Source of the DNA: Hofstenia miamia
Lineage: Eukaryota; Xenacoelomorpha; Acoela
NCBI GenBank assembly: GCA_004352715.1
Contig: SCFE01000044.1
Span: 623,017-687,016, forward strand
Length of the DNA: 64,000 nucleotides
Direction of reading: 5' to 3'
The position numbers were made by a program, and so were the translations under genes. The notes beneath the pieces were generated by a model, which was not told where the DNA came from, did not search any database, and was given only the letters and a program-made list of their open reading frames with translations. This document shows, piece by piece, positions 45,276 through 57,008 of the stretch. Every line of letters starts with the position of its first letter. Within the stretch, counting starts at the first letter, position 1.

Positions 45276-47149
45276 AAGCAAAGCTTTTAAATCTTAAGCA
45301 ATCACAATAAATGATTGAAAATTTATCATATCTTACAAATTCCAAGGAACTTTATTAGCTTCATTCTAATTGCTAATATACACGTTTTACTTGCATATTA
45401 CAAACAGCAAAAAGTCCTTTTGTTGTAAATAGGCTTTGCCAAAAATGTTAAAGATATAAATTGCATATTTCAATTATAAAAAAACAAGGAAGAAATCATG
45501 ACTAATTTCAATTTTTTTAAGGAAAATTCTAAAATTCATGTTTATGATCAAATATTTCTACCATTTGCATCATGCAAGAAAAGCATTCCATATAGAGATA
45601 ATTCATTCATTTTTCTTACTTTTTTTATTAAAATCTCACCTCAAAAAATTTTAGTGGGACATTTAGATTCACAAATATATTCATAGCTTTCTTAATTATA
45701 ACATCAATCACTATTTACTAAAATAATTGTCAAATGTATTTTCAATGGTTATATATCATATTAGCATGATCTAATGTAACTTTCAACAAATACAATAGAG
45801 ATATTATATGTTAATTCATAGAACAAAATTAATGAATATTGTTTCTGGAATAATAGTTTTGTTGCTGGATAATTCACACATCACAGCAGTAATATCATCT
45901 TATCTAATTCTAGTTTTTATCACTTGCAGGTGTCAATGATAAAATAATATCTATTTGATAATAATAATTAGAAAATTTCATTTATTATATATTTATCCAA
46001 TAAGGTTTTTGTCATTAAGCAAAATTTAGTAAACTTACATTCATTGAAAATATTTTGTTTAAAATATTTGATGCATAGTGGTTATTATTTCCTTAAAAAA
46101 TAAATATAAACATTATTTGCTAAAAATTTTCAATAGCAATTAAGTGTGTGAAAATACTCAATAATGCTAACATACTACTAATAGCTATTGTAAACAGGTG
46201 GGTCTATTCTTCATGAAATTTGTAGCAAAGCAATCAAATTGGTGGTGAAATAACTACCTTTGCCAGATTTTGTTAGCTGCCTAAATCAAAATAAACACTT
46301 TTTTTTATTTTTTGTTTATTTTTAGCTTGTCTTAGTCTAAATAAATTATGATACCATACCATATTTTCTATTGAATTTTATATTTGTTTTCCTAGGGGCT
46401 TTGCCATTGACCAAACATTTCGTAAATTTGCTTATACTTATATTACATTATGAAAAAACTACTTTTGAGAGGTGACTAACTTTCATTTATAAATATCATC
46501 AAAACTTTTAAAATATTTAATCAATGCATTTTATATAAGTACACCTGTTAATATGATCTATGGTGCAAATCTTATGAAAATTCTTATATGATGTTTTCTG
46601 CAAAAGACATTTAAATTATATAAATAGAATTGTTTTCGAATAATTTATCACATTTAATTTTAATTGATTTAGAAAAAAATTTAAGGTTCAAAATTTGGAT
46701 TCCAAAACAAATGCATTTGTTAATAGTATTTATTGAATTCAATATAATTTGCTCTCAGTATTATAATTTTCATCAATCCATATCTAGTCATTTTCTTCAA
46801 GATAAAATTGCATCTGGCTTTATGTACAAACAAAATCTAGAAAACAGAACAAACTTCCATTGAATCTAGGCATAAAGGACTATATTTTTCTTAGTGAATT
46901 ATTTTTTCCAAAGTTAAAAATATTAATATTGTGCTATCCAAAATTATGAAATGCATTTTCTAATAGTATAAATTTAATTTAATAAATTTATTTTCAGTAT
47001 TGAAATTTTGTAAAATCCATATGTAATAATGATTTTTTCACCAAGAAAGTGCTTCTGCTTTCTTTTACAAGCAAAATTTTGAAAAAAAAAATTATTTAAT
47101 AATATATTCATGAATTTAATGTTTCTAGAAAATTCATGCTTTTGTTTAG

Positions 47150-47278
47150 GAAAAAATATATGTGATGAAAGTCCTGGTGTATGTGGACCAAATTCAATAT
47201 GTCTTGGTGGGTTGTATCTGACACACCGTACATGCCAGTGCAAATTTGGATCTAGACTAGAAAATCGCAAATGCAGAG
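47150..47278 (+). CDS. EGF-domain gene, exon with EGF module 2
   Basis: Acceptor TTTTGTTTAG|GA, donor AGAG|GTTATA (weak after GT). 129 bp, phase 1-1, encodes NICDESPGVCGPNSICLGG, TCQCKFGSR and KCRG with the six EGF cysteines (C, C, C, CxC, C). The frame runs on cleanly from module 1 and into module 3. The CGPNS-C pattern recurs in module 5. Confidence 0.87.
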
Positions 47279-48312
47279 GTTATATTTTATTTTCCACTAT
47301 TAAATTATCTATTACTGAGGAGGCCTAGACACAAAATTTTATTGTAAATGTATTTGAAGCAGCTCAGGCATGCCTTTTAAAGCTTGCAAAAATATAATTC
47401 TCAAAGATAAATATATATTAATTAAAACTCAATAATAAATAAAAGGAGAAATCTCATAGATCCACTTCATTGGATGTGACAAAATTTACTCTACTTTTTT
47501 CTTTCAGTTGATGAAGCAAATTAGCCAACATCATACAAATGAAAAGTATAAAAAAGTTACGAAGTTTTCTTTCATGAAGCTATAATCAGCTATGGAGTGC
47601 ACTGAATTAAACATAAAATAAAACTACAACAAATCAATAAACATTTCAATCACAAATTTAGTGCAGTAGTAATTTCTTTTAGAACCAATGACTCAAATTA
47701 ATACATTAAGAAGAAAATACTTCTCTTCAGTACGAATTATGCTATTCATGAATGTTTTAAGTGGAGGATGGCTGTGCATTGCAAATGCTCAATTTCTATC
47801 TAATTAAAGTGCGGATTATAGAACAAGTGGAAGACAGGTAGTCTCCCCCTAAGCTGCAATTTCCAAGCAATGCATTGAGTACATTTAGTAAATTAATTTA
47901 TTTTCTGGGCACTATAATTTATGTTCAAAAAGATTTCAAAAAATGCATAGTTGTTTGATTATAAAAAACCGAATTACAAAATAGATATCACGTGTACTTG
48001 GCAAATTTTATCTATCCTATCTAAAACTGCTGAATCCGCCCCTTTTAGTAAATGAAAAATTAAAGTACATTTGAACTAATCTCTACCAAGTCTCTATCAT
48101 TCCTTTGAATCAAAATATGTTTGTGATCCTCACATACTTTAATGAATTCACTAAATATATACCAAATATACAGTTGAAGTAGTTTTTGAGCCAAAACTTT
48201 CTTTGTCAGATTTTTAAATTTTTGAATTAGTGCTTTTTTATCTGTGAGCTTGTTATTATAGCTCTGCTAATATTCCACAATGTTACTACTGTAATAATTT
48301 GCTCTTCATTAG

Positions 48313-48441
48313 ATATAAATGAATGTGTTGAAAGGCCTTTCATATGTTATCACATTCGGCATAGTAAATGTCAAAACAAAGCTCCTTCTTATGAATGTCA
48401 ATGCGTGCATGGTTACAAAAAGCATTCTGGTAAATGTGAAG
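48313..48441 (+). CDS. EGF-domain gene, exon with calcium-binding EGF module 3
   Basis: Acceptor TCTTCATTAG|AT, donor GAAG|GTAAGC. 129 bp, phase 1-1. The last base of the previous exon (G) plus AT makes Asp, giving D-I-N-E-C, the calcium-binding start. Then RPFICYHI, SKCQNKAPSYECQCVHGYKK, SGKCEG: six cysteines and the aromatic residue before C-x-C. Calcium-binding EGF pairs form rigid rods in extracellular proteins. Confidence 0.92.
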
Positions 48442-48702
48442 GTAAGCTTCACTTTATTTTACATTTTTCATTGTAATCTTTAAAAAATTTGATACTAAAC
48501 TCTAGTTAAGCTGTTGCCAGTGACTAAACACTTTCCAATTTTGTATATTTTATCATTTTTGCTACCATTCTAAGAACATACCTACATAGTAGCTTCGTAG
48601 AATTGCAATGCTCATACCTTGTGCTAAGTAATAAGTCTCTTTTTGCGCATATTTTGAATACAGAATTTTTTTCATTGTTAGCACATATCTAAAGCCCTAT
48701 GC

Positions 48703-48776
<74 letters not shown>

Positions 48777-48786
48777 GATATATATA
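48703..48786. repeat. (TA)n microsatellite, about 84 bp
   Basis: Near-pure TA tract with single interruptions, in the intron between modules 3 and 4. Confidence 0.97.
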
Positions 48787-49327
48787 AATTGCTCCCTTTA
48801 CTATATAAATATTCACTTATTTGTACAGAGAGCACTGTAGGTAAAAAATTTCATGGTTCATAGAGTGAGATATGAATTAGTAAAGACTAAAACACAAACA
48901 AAATTTTTATTGTTTAGAAATGGAATGTGCACAAAGCATTCCGAAAAATCAAATTGAAAAATATTTGCAAATTTGTTTTTTCATAAAATTTAACACACAA
49001 CATTTACATTTGTAAACATTTTTTTCAATAGTCTGGATTGCCCAATGGTGCGCTTTTTCATCCAAGAAATAATGAAAGAATAAAAGGTCTTTACCATTTA
49101 TTTTTCATATTACTTTTACACTTAATACATGAGTTTGCATTATAGCAGTATAAGTATTAGAGAATTTTGCTTTCAGGAACAAGAAATTTGAAATTAGATT
49201 TTATTTTGTTAAGAATTCAATATTTTTTCTTAGAATTTATATTTTGATTTTGTATATATGCTGACATCACTTATTCTTGATATAAATACCATGATTTAAT
49301 ATGAATTAATAACTTATTTTTCATTAG

Positions 49328-49456
49328 ATATTAATGAATGTCTTGAAAATCCTCGAATATGTCTTAACATTGCTAACAGTGATTGCAAAAACAAAGTTCC
49401 TACATATGAATGTCAATGTATTCAAGGCTACAAAAATTATTCTGGTGAATGCAAAG
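49328..49456 (+). CDS. EGF-domain gene, exon with calcium-binding EGF module 4
   Basis: Acceptor TTTTCATTAG|AT, donor AAAG|GTAAGT. 129 bp, phase 1-1, again D-I-N-E-C across the junction. It follows the same template as module 3 (E.P.IC..I..S.C.NK.P.YECQC..GYK..SG.C.G), 1015 bp downstream. Similar bases around both acceptors point to a tandem exon duplication. Confidence 0.92.
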
Positions 49457-49655
49457 GTAAGTTTCTTCCTTTTTATTTAGTTTCAGGCTTCATAGAAACA
49501 GCTTCATTAAATAAAATCCTGATCTCATGCTGTATTTAAAATTTGCTAGATATTAAAATTGTATAAATATATATTTTTTTTTGCAACTAATTAAGAATTG
49601 TAGCAACACAATAGCTTTATACACTAGAAATAAATAATTAGTCTCTGCAATATAT

Positions 49656-50483
49656 TGTGGCATTGGTATAAAATCAGCTAACTATTCTACTATACTAGCA
49701 CATTCAGAGTTTTGAGTTGATGGATGAAATTACCAATGCTACAAAATAATTAACTTCTTCTCCTCCTGCTACTATATCCTATCCTAATAAAAGTTAAAAG
49801 TAAACAGATCATGTTAGGGAAAAGTGGCCACACTTTGCTGATAAAATATGGATAACCTTTAAGAAATTCATAGAAGAATAGAGCTCTAATTAAGATAAAG
49901 AATAAAGATGCCCTAACTCTTGGGTGCAAGTAGTGAACCTAAGTGCTTAGTTAAATAACCTAAACTCAGTGTGTTTCTCATCTTTTGCAATTTAGGTGAA
50001 AGCAATAATAACCATTTGCATTATGAATGAAAGCTGTACAACAGCTGTAATCATATGCCTATCCTAAGTTAAAGGAAAGCAAACCAGCCAAGCTGTGCCA
50101 CGTCTGGGTGCCCTTTAACTACAAAGTTGAAATTTAGAAAAGCATAATTAAATAAAATAGTAAGTCAAAGATAAAAGTTAATAACGAATTCACTGAGACT
50201 AAATTGAAGAAAAATATAAATGAGCAAATCACTTGTATATATACAAAACTAAATTGGTATTTGAAAACAAAACATACTGATAAAAAATGTGAACAAATAG
50301 CTGACTGTGACAAATTTGGTCTTCTGCTCTAATTTTCTGTGCTACCAATTAGCTGAAATTCAAACTAAAATATATAGCACCATTGTCATTTTGTCAAATT
50401 ACAATTGAAATAAAATTGTAAAATAAATATTGAAATTGTAATCAAATAAAGAATTCAAAAATGTTGAATGTCTTTATCCCACA
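49656..50483 (-). repeat. solo LTR of the copy C family, inside an EGF intron
   Basis: 828 bp on the minus strand, from TGTGGGATAAAG to ACCAATGCCACA, aligned end to end with the 5' LTR at 26627-27453. No internal element follows. Flanks TATAT (49651-49655) and AATAT (50484-50488) agree at 4 of 5 bases, consistent with a gypsy-type 5-bp duplication. It is probably the product of LTR-LTR recombination. Confidence 0.88.
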
Positions 50484-50999
50484 ATATTTATCTATTAAAG
50501 TTTTTATGATTGAGAAAACTGCACCACACAATATTTCAATATCCCACGAAAGCTTCTTGCATTTCATAGTAATTATTAGTAAAATTGCATCTGCAATATA
50601 TTTTCTACTAAGGCTCTCATAATTGAGCAAAAAGGCACAGTTAATGTCTTTCAAAACTTCATAAAAGTTTTTTGTATTTGATAATAATAATCTAATATCA
50701 CTATAATTTGATGATATACAGTGATCAGAGATTTCAAAAAAGTCTTTTTAAAATTTGTAAGCTCTGGCTGTTTGCAAAGAGCATGGTTTCAATGATCCAT
50801 GTTGTATATTTTAAAAAACATTTTTGAATATCACTCTTCAATAATATCTATGAATAATCTACATTACATTTTTAGAATATTTTTGTTCTTAAGATGAAAT
50901 AGATTATGTGTCTATATCTAAACAAAATCTGAAGAACAAAAACAAAATATTCAGTATGCATGAATTAAGTGCTTCCAAAAAATTAATTATTTTGTTTAG

Positions 51000-51110
51000 A
51001 AAGAAGAGAATGTGGAGAATGTGGACCAAATTCACTGTGCATTAAGAATAATATCACCTTTGAATGCAGGTGCAATTTTGGCTATATCAAAGTGAATGGA
51101 AATTGCACAG
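51000..51110 (+). CDS. EGF-domain gene, exon with EGF module 5
   Basis: Acceptor TTTTGTTTAG|AA, donor ACAG|GTTTTA. 111 bp, phase 1-1: RRECGECGPNSLCIKNN, FECRCNFGYIK, NCTG. Six cysteines in EGF order, with a short first loop (C-x2-C). It resembles module 2 (CGPNS-C, C-x-C-x-FG). Confidence 0.87.
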
Positions 51111-51409
51111 GTTTTACTTTTTTTTACAAATATATCATTCATTATGGTTATCTAAAAGAAACAAATTTGCTTGCATTTACGAGTCATCCAATTCAAATAC
51201 ACCTCATTCAATTATTATATTTAGTGTGGCATAAATTTATATACTAAAGGGTTAGTATATGGATAAACGATTCTTTCCATGATACTGTCTCTTAAATATA
51301 GTCATTGCTTAGGCCTATTTATTAACAAAAAACAAGATATTTATGATATTAAAGGTGAATCACATTAATTTTCAATTTGTTCTATTTATATTTTTCAGCA
51401 TTTTAACAG

Positions 51410-51618
51410 AAACTATTGATTGTAAATGTTTCTTCTCAATGCTTAATCAAGGTGATTCTAATGAACAACACAATGTATTTTCTAATTCCTCTTGGTTCAT
51501 AATATATGAAAAATTAACAAAAAGTAGAAAAAGAAGAAAGGCTTTTGATTTGTATTTTTCTACAATAATACAAATAGTAAATTTTGATAGATTTGTAAAA
51601 AGTGCAGTAAATTTATAA
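51410..51618 (+). CDS. possible further exon of the EGF gene
   Basis: After a pyrimidine-rich run ending TTTTAACAG|AA, phase 1 (matching the preceding donor) gives ETIDCKCFFSMLNQGDSN... SSWFIIYEKLTKSRKRRKAF, open to a TAA at 51616-51618. The basic SRKRRK is followed by a mixed hydrophobic tail. No domain is recognised. Support is only the matching phase and open length of 69 codons, so it may be intron sequence. Confidence 0.3.
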
Positions 51619-51789
51619 AGGACAGTATCAAATGTAATAATGCCTTTTGAAAATTTGGAAAAGCCCAAAACAACTTGTCTAAATTTAGTGGCATGTGGTT
51701 AGAATTAACAGATATCAACATGAGCAAAAATTAATTTATATGTAAAAGTTACAATTGTTTGCAAATCTTAATATATATATTGTGTGCAA

Positions 51790-52140
51790 GCTACACCATT
51801 TCCAGGTGACATTTAGAAATCATCAACTTACATTTATAAATATTCATTTTACAATTAGAAATAAAAAACTACAACAAGAAATGGTCAATTTACATTTAGA
51901 AATGAAAAATTCATTTTGAATTTGTCAATTAACATTTAGAAAGCGTCAATATTCATTTAACAATCAAAACTAACATTTAGAAAAGCATAGTTTACATTTA
52001 AAAATGAAAAACAACATTTAGAATTCGTCAATTAACATTCAGAAAGCTTCAATTTACATTCAGAAATGAAAAACGACATTCAGAATTCGTCAATTAACAT
52101 TCAGAAATCATTAATTAACATTCAGAAGCTATCAATTAAA
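51790..52140. repeat. degenerate minisatellite-like array
   Basis: Many variants of ACATTYAGAAA(T/G) and TCAATTAACATTCAGAA spaced about 20-22 bp, with a higher-order unit TCAGAATTCGTCAATTAACATT. The array is more homogeneous toward its 3' end (TTTAGAA changing to TTCAGAA). It lies beside the (TA)n tract at 52189-52217. Confidence 0.75.
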
Positions 52141-52184
52141 ATGCATCAGTAGTTAATTTATATATTTTTAATTGACAGAATACC

Positions 52185-52222
<38 letters not shown>

Positions 52223-52322
52223 ATTGTGGTTAAGAATAACATAATACAATGATAATATAATTACATTGAGAGAAAAATCAACTGATAAAATAGTTAAATA
52301 TAAAGCATAAAACATTACAATT

Positions 52323-52739
52323 TCAAAAGAGTTTTAATTGCCAACACACTTCCAATTGATGGGCAGCTGGATGAAAAGACGTGCTATGTTGAATGAACCT
52401 AGCAAATTCAACCCTTGGGAGTTTTGCTATATTCCTATCGACTAAATTTTGAAGATATTGGGTCCTCTGCTCAATTACACCAGTTCCAATCATGGGTGGT
52501 AAGGTAATTTCATTTTTTACCAGCGATTTTAATTTATTCCAAACACCTTCAATTGGGTTTAACATTGGACTATAAGGCGCCAATCTCAAAATTGAAGCTT
52601 GTGTTCCAGCAACTGCTTCCTCTAAGCAACTATGACAGGATGAATTGTCACAAATGAGGAACAGTTCAACAGCATTTTGTTGATCACTCTCCTCAAGATG
52701 GGTAATGAGCTCCTCAACCCATTTATTTGCAAGAATCAA
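52323..52739 (-). pseudogene. IS630/Tc1-superfamily DDE domain fragment
   Basis: LFLICDNSSCHSCLEEAVAG (second Asp with the DN-S-H context), ILRLAPYSPMLNPIEGVWNK (Glu block: PxLNPIExxWxxLK) and KSLVKNEITL mark the DDE_3-type catalytic core of a transposase. The 138-codon frame is open, but the N-terminal half, with the first Asp and the DNA-binding part, is absent; upstream sequence belongs to gypsy copy B. A (TA)n tract lies just downstream. Confidence 0.75.
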
Positions 52740-52825
52740 TGTAAAAAATCCTCTTTGTGTATTCCAACAACATCCTTATCAGATGTCTCTCATTACACTA
52801 CAGGCTCTCTAATTTCTAAGCTTAA

Positions 52826-53995
52826 TTATCTCATGGCTTTTGGTGATAGTTCCACTGCAGTGGAAGCTAACAATTCTTGTTCCTTGAAAAACTCTTCAGA
52901 CATCTTAATGACCTGCTCAACTACCATAACATTGGTAATCTTATCTAGCTGTTGCACCTCATGCTGAGTCTCTACTATTTGGTTGTAAGACTGCTGTAGG
53001 TAATTGTATCCTTCAGTGTTCTTTATGATTCTTTGCGAGCAGATGACACTTGGCAAAATGTGTCTGTAGAAGCAGTGCCTCACTTAATTAGGAGTCATGT
53101 ACACAAGGTTCTGCAGGCTATAGGGAAATAGTTGAACTTAGTTTCATGTGTGGTGTGTCTCATGTACTTCTTTAAAGCATCAATAAACACATTTATATCA
53201 GAATGACAAATACCTAGCTTATTGCTGATAATAGTAGTGCTTATTTTTTGAAAAGTAATTAGGGCTCCCACTAGTCACACATACCATTTTTCAAAATGAT
53301 TCATCACATTTATATTTTTATCAGGCAAAGCTAATACTTGAACATGCTGTATTGCCCAGTGGTTTGCCTTCCAGAATAGTTTGCAAAAAGCAATTATGTG
53401 TGGACTCACAGCCACCATCCTGTATCTTTCTGTTTGAAAAATTGGTAGCTGTGGCATGGGGGTTTTGATTAGGAAGATTGCTAAAAGCTATATGGTTTGC
53501 AGTATTTGGCAAACCACTTTCCTCTAAAGTTCTCCTTTTCATTCATTTCATAGGACCACTTAATCTTGGCGAGTACTTGCTCAACTGATTAAGTGATATC
53601 ACATTGAAGGACTCAACAATTTCTTCCAGCAGCTGCCAGCTCTGGGAAAATGTGCAACTCACAGGGAGGTCAGTAATGCTGGTAATATTGGTTTCAGGGT
53701 TGAGTAATTCCAGAGTTTGTGCTTGCATGGTGGCATCAAGGATAAGGTGCTTGTTTACTATCATGTGATGTGTCAGACTTTTGTGGCATAATATGAGATC
53801 AGTAAAGATGAGCTTGGTGGATTTTATATGTTGACAGCCAAGTGCTCACTCTTGTATTTCTTGAGGAAATTCTCCATCTGGAAATGCAGCATCTTGATCT
53901 TGTCTGAAGTGGACCCTTCCCATTCTTATTGTAAAACAAGCTCCAACTGAATACTTTTGATATTAGATATATGTGTAGCATCTTCCAAGACAAAG
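52826..53995 (-). pseudogene. gypsy copy B ORF3 region (unknown protein), broken
   Basis: Homologous to copy A's ORF3 in separate pieces: 53764-53543 (VNKHLILDATMQAQTLELLN, SCTFSQS), 53457-53275 (ALPDKNINVMNHFEKW) and 53083-52826 (YLQQSYNQIVETQHEVQQLD, VVEQVIKMSEEFFKEQELLA). The last block has heptad-like hydrophobic spacing. Frames change between pieces and the N-terminal part is short. Function unknown. It is cut at its 3' end by the DDE transposase fragment. Confidence 0.58.
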
Positions 53996-54059
53996 CTGCT
54001 AATCAAGATAGTCAGTGAAAAAGAATTAAGATCAAATTTAAATTTGATTAAAAATATAT

Positions 54060-54465
54060 CATAAAAATTTATTATTATCTTAGATTAGTTTTGTATTATG
54101 CAACTAAGAACTATCAGTGAAAATGATTAGAATTAGTATTTGTCAATTCTACTAATTTGGGAAAATGAAGGGGGTGAATTTCATTCCATTATTTTTAGCC
54201 ATCTTGGCAAATGAACATTTGAAATTTGCAATCAACAGGTGCTTATTTTGGATTAACTATAATTAGAGCAAAATTCATTGTAACAATTGATAAAGAAAAT
54301 TCTTTGGAATTCTTGTTTTTAGCTTTGATTACAGTTTGATTATTAATTATAATGTTCAGCTAAATGGTTGGTGTTCAGTAGAGGCAAGGATCCCATAACT
54401 GGAACAATTCCTTGTTCTGAGCCACAAATCTACACTTAAGTTAGGAATATGATTAGGAGTTTATA
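54060..54465 (+). repeat. dispersed repeat copy (family R1) inside gypsy copy B
   Basis: Related to 16400-16684 (+) and 14690-15000 (-). It occupies the place where copy B's integrase core should be, between the integrase zinc finger (54.6-54.7 kb) and ORF3, so it is either an insertion or a replacement by deletion. Confidence 0.6.
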
Positions 54466-54559
54466 TTTCCATTTAGCTAACTATCAATACTTTCATACTT
54501 GTACAGACAATAACAAATTCAATATAAGGCTAGTAAGGCAAATGTAGGAATTTATATTT

Positions 54560-56100
54560 ATATTACTTCATTAGGTAATTCTGCTGTAATTCTCTCAAGA
54601 TTGGCTCACTGCTCTGGAAAGGGTGGTCACTCTTTAGCCTACAGGTTGAACATTTATCAAAAATGTCTAATACAGCTAATTGGATAGTGAATGGTGATGC
54701 AGCTTGATAATTCCAAGATTTCCCCACTGATGCATGTGCCTCACCAAATCACATTGATAATACTCAGGTACTGCTAAGCAATTGTTCTAGCTCTTTGAAT
54801 AGAGTAGCCCATTGGCATTTAATTTCCAATTCTACTTGCTAAAGTACTGCAGGGCAGTCAAGTTGAGATTGTAATTGGGCTCATTGATCTTCTAAATAAT
54901 CTGACTAAGGATCATATTGTCTCTCTGCTTCTTGATGATGTCATCTTGGTGGTGTGCCCCTGGTGATCAGCATTGATCTTGGGTAGTAAGTTGTACTTGG
55001 CTCTCAGCATTAAACCAAAAGTAAGTTTCTTTCTTTCCAGTGGGTTTCCATAAGTCACACTCATAGCTAAGTAGTGTGAAGCAGTAACCTACATTCATAT
55101 ACAGCTTCCATTTACTGTGAGTTATTGAAAAATTGAGGTTGTTCAAGTACTAATCCAATGAGGAACTATGTTTGCTTTGTCTCCAGAGAATTTCTTGAGC
55201 TATGCAATAGTGCTGTTATCTGTTAACACCTAGAAGTGCTTTCCTAGTAAGAAGCATAGAAATTTCCAAAGGGGCTTAACTAAGGCAAGCCTTGGTCTTT
55301 GTAGCTCTGTAATTTTCATCTGGCAGCTGCAGCTTCTTACTGAAGTACTGCATGGCAAACTATTTTCCTTTGCAAACCTAGCCAAGCACACCACATATGC
55401 CCATGGTACTTGCATCACAGTCCACCACAAATTCCAGATTGTAATTGGGAGTACTCAAGCTCAGTAACTTTCTTAGCTCATTCTTAAGTGCATCCAATTC
55501 ACTCTGTTCCTCCCAAGTCCACTTAAACTCAATGTTCTTCTGTAATAGTTTAGAGATGCATTTTGTCTTCTCAGCTAGCTCAGGGATAAACATCCCATAG
55601 TAGTTGAGGAAACCCATTAGTTGCTGGATGTCTTTTTTACACTTAAGGCCTCCATGCTGGAAACAGCATCATGGGTATTTATTGTGATCATGCCAGGGCT
55701 CACTAAGTGTCCCAAGAAAACAGCTTCCTTTTGCAGAATTAAACACTTGTTGCTGTTTACCTTTAGGCCAGCTTTTTTTGAAAAACTCCTTGCTTTTTCT
55801 GTAACTTATCTATGTGATTGCTGAGGGTATTGCTTGAGATTAGAATATCATTTATGTAAGCTAGTACTCCCTTTTCTAACATATTCTTTCCATTGCATAA
55901 CACTTTTTTGACATACTGCTGAAACATGGCCTGGACATTTCAGAGCCCAAAGGCTATATACTTCCAATCATACAGACTGTACAGGGTAGTGAATGTGGTT
56001 TTGGAATGTCCTCAGGACACATAGGCGCCTGGCAATAGGCCTTGAATAAATCAAGCCATGCAAAATACTGATAGTTGTTCAGGATAGTGATGCTGGCTCA
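54560..56100 (-). pseudogene. gypsy copy B RT, RNase H and integrase zinc finger, broken
   Basis: On the minus strand: WLDLFKAYCQ (motif A Asp kept), GVLAYINDILISSNTLSN (motif C reads YIND, first Asp lost), KAGLKVNSNKCLILQKEAVF, then 55617-55378 MGFLNYYGMFIPELAEKTK, IEFKWTWEEQSELDALKNEL, LEFVVDCDASTMGICGVL (RNase H first Asp), LLGKHF, and near 54.6-54.7 kb an integrase finger (IFDKCSTC). Stops and frame changes recur. The integrase catalytic core is not found. Confidence 0.88.
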
Positions 56101-56299
56101 TCCTTTCCAAATAGAGCATATATTGGCAGTGAACATGACATGCTGCATTACAGGTCCACTATGTCCATCAATCATTATATCCCCTTCAAAATCACACTTG
56201 GCTGCCTCTAGCCTAATTTGTTTCCATTGAAAGAGCTTAATAGCAGCAATAATTCACTATTGTCCACAGCTCTGAGTTTTTCATTCATGGATTCCTTAA

Positions 56300-57008
56300 T
56301 AGATATCATATTGTTGTTATAATTGATGATTCTTGTTTACATTACCAATGACAACCAGTTTTACAATACCTTGAATTGTGATGTATTCCCCAGAAGCATC
56401 TATTATTTGATGGCATGCTGGTTCTACATGATCTTTAGTGATGCCCACCTTATGCAACATTTGTCAATAATGATAGAAGCAGATGCTCTAGGATCCACCA
56501 TAGCATATGCTAGCATTCTGCTTAAATTAACCAGCAACCTGTTTTTTCTCATTAAGGTTGTCATAACAAGAACATCATGTGCTTTGTTGACAGGAGGTGG
56601 CACTCATTCTAGTTTAAATCAAGGTGATCTTCTCCAAATGATTCCTCCTGTGTGTTTTAATTTTCATTATTGTCTGAAGTGAGCTCCACACTAAATTAAA
56701 AACTCTGACTGGGCTCAAACACATTAATCAATTGACTGCAGGCACTCCTTACATGGAGTGTTTGGCCATACCTATAACATTGGCAGATGCCTTCTAGCAT
56801 AGGATGCAGTGATGTGGACCAGACCTGATCATAAGGGGGCAGACTTTTTCACACTTCCACTTGACACAGGGGCTCCTTCCTGACAGGAGACCAGACACCC
56901 CATCTTCATCTAATCTATTTGCTGATATAGAATCACAGGGGAGCTCTGGCTAATGTAGCAGTACTGGGAAACTCAAGAGTTAAGATCAAATGTTACAAAG
57001 TTTACCAT
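56300..57008 (-). pseudogene. gypsy copy B gag start, zinc knuckle and protease remnants
   Basis: ATG at 57008 (MVNFVTFDLNS, then a stop) matches copy A's gag start. Near 56790 a degenerate knuckle CYRYGQTLHVRSAC (second Cys changed to Tyr) is seen. Near 56500 AMVDPRASASIIIDKC parallels the protease ATVDTGASVSII, with DTG changed to DPR. The capsid part is absent. It cannot be functional. Confidence 0.72.

Larger units (their letters stand above)
36144..47149. other. 11-kb intron of the EGF gene, packed with mobile elements
   Basis: Between two clean phase-1 EGF exons. It contains (TA)n ten bases after the donor, a hAT MITE, the right arm of the 1.9-kb inverted repeat, a 324-N gap, gypsy copy D and dispersed repeats. 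45,290-47,149 has only AT-rich sequence with no feature I can name. Intron status is inferred from exon phase and strand; a cDNA would settle it. Confidence 0.65.

Noticed and set aside
2514-50483. CRISPR array, operon, riboswitch or bacterial terminator
   Set aside because: The repeats are tandem, inverted or transposon-derived, without regular unique spacers, and the DNA is eukaryotic.
56323-56682. 119-codon + strand frame
   Set aside because: Antisense to the copy B protease and gag remnants; no domain recognised.
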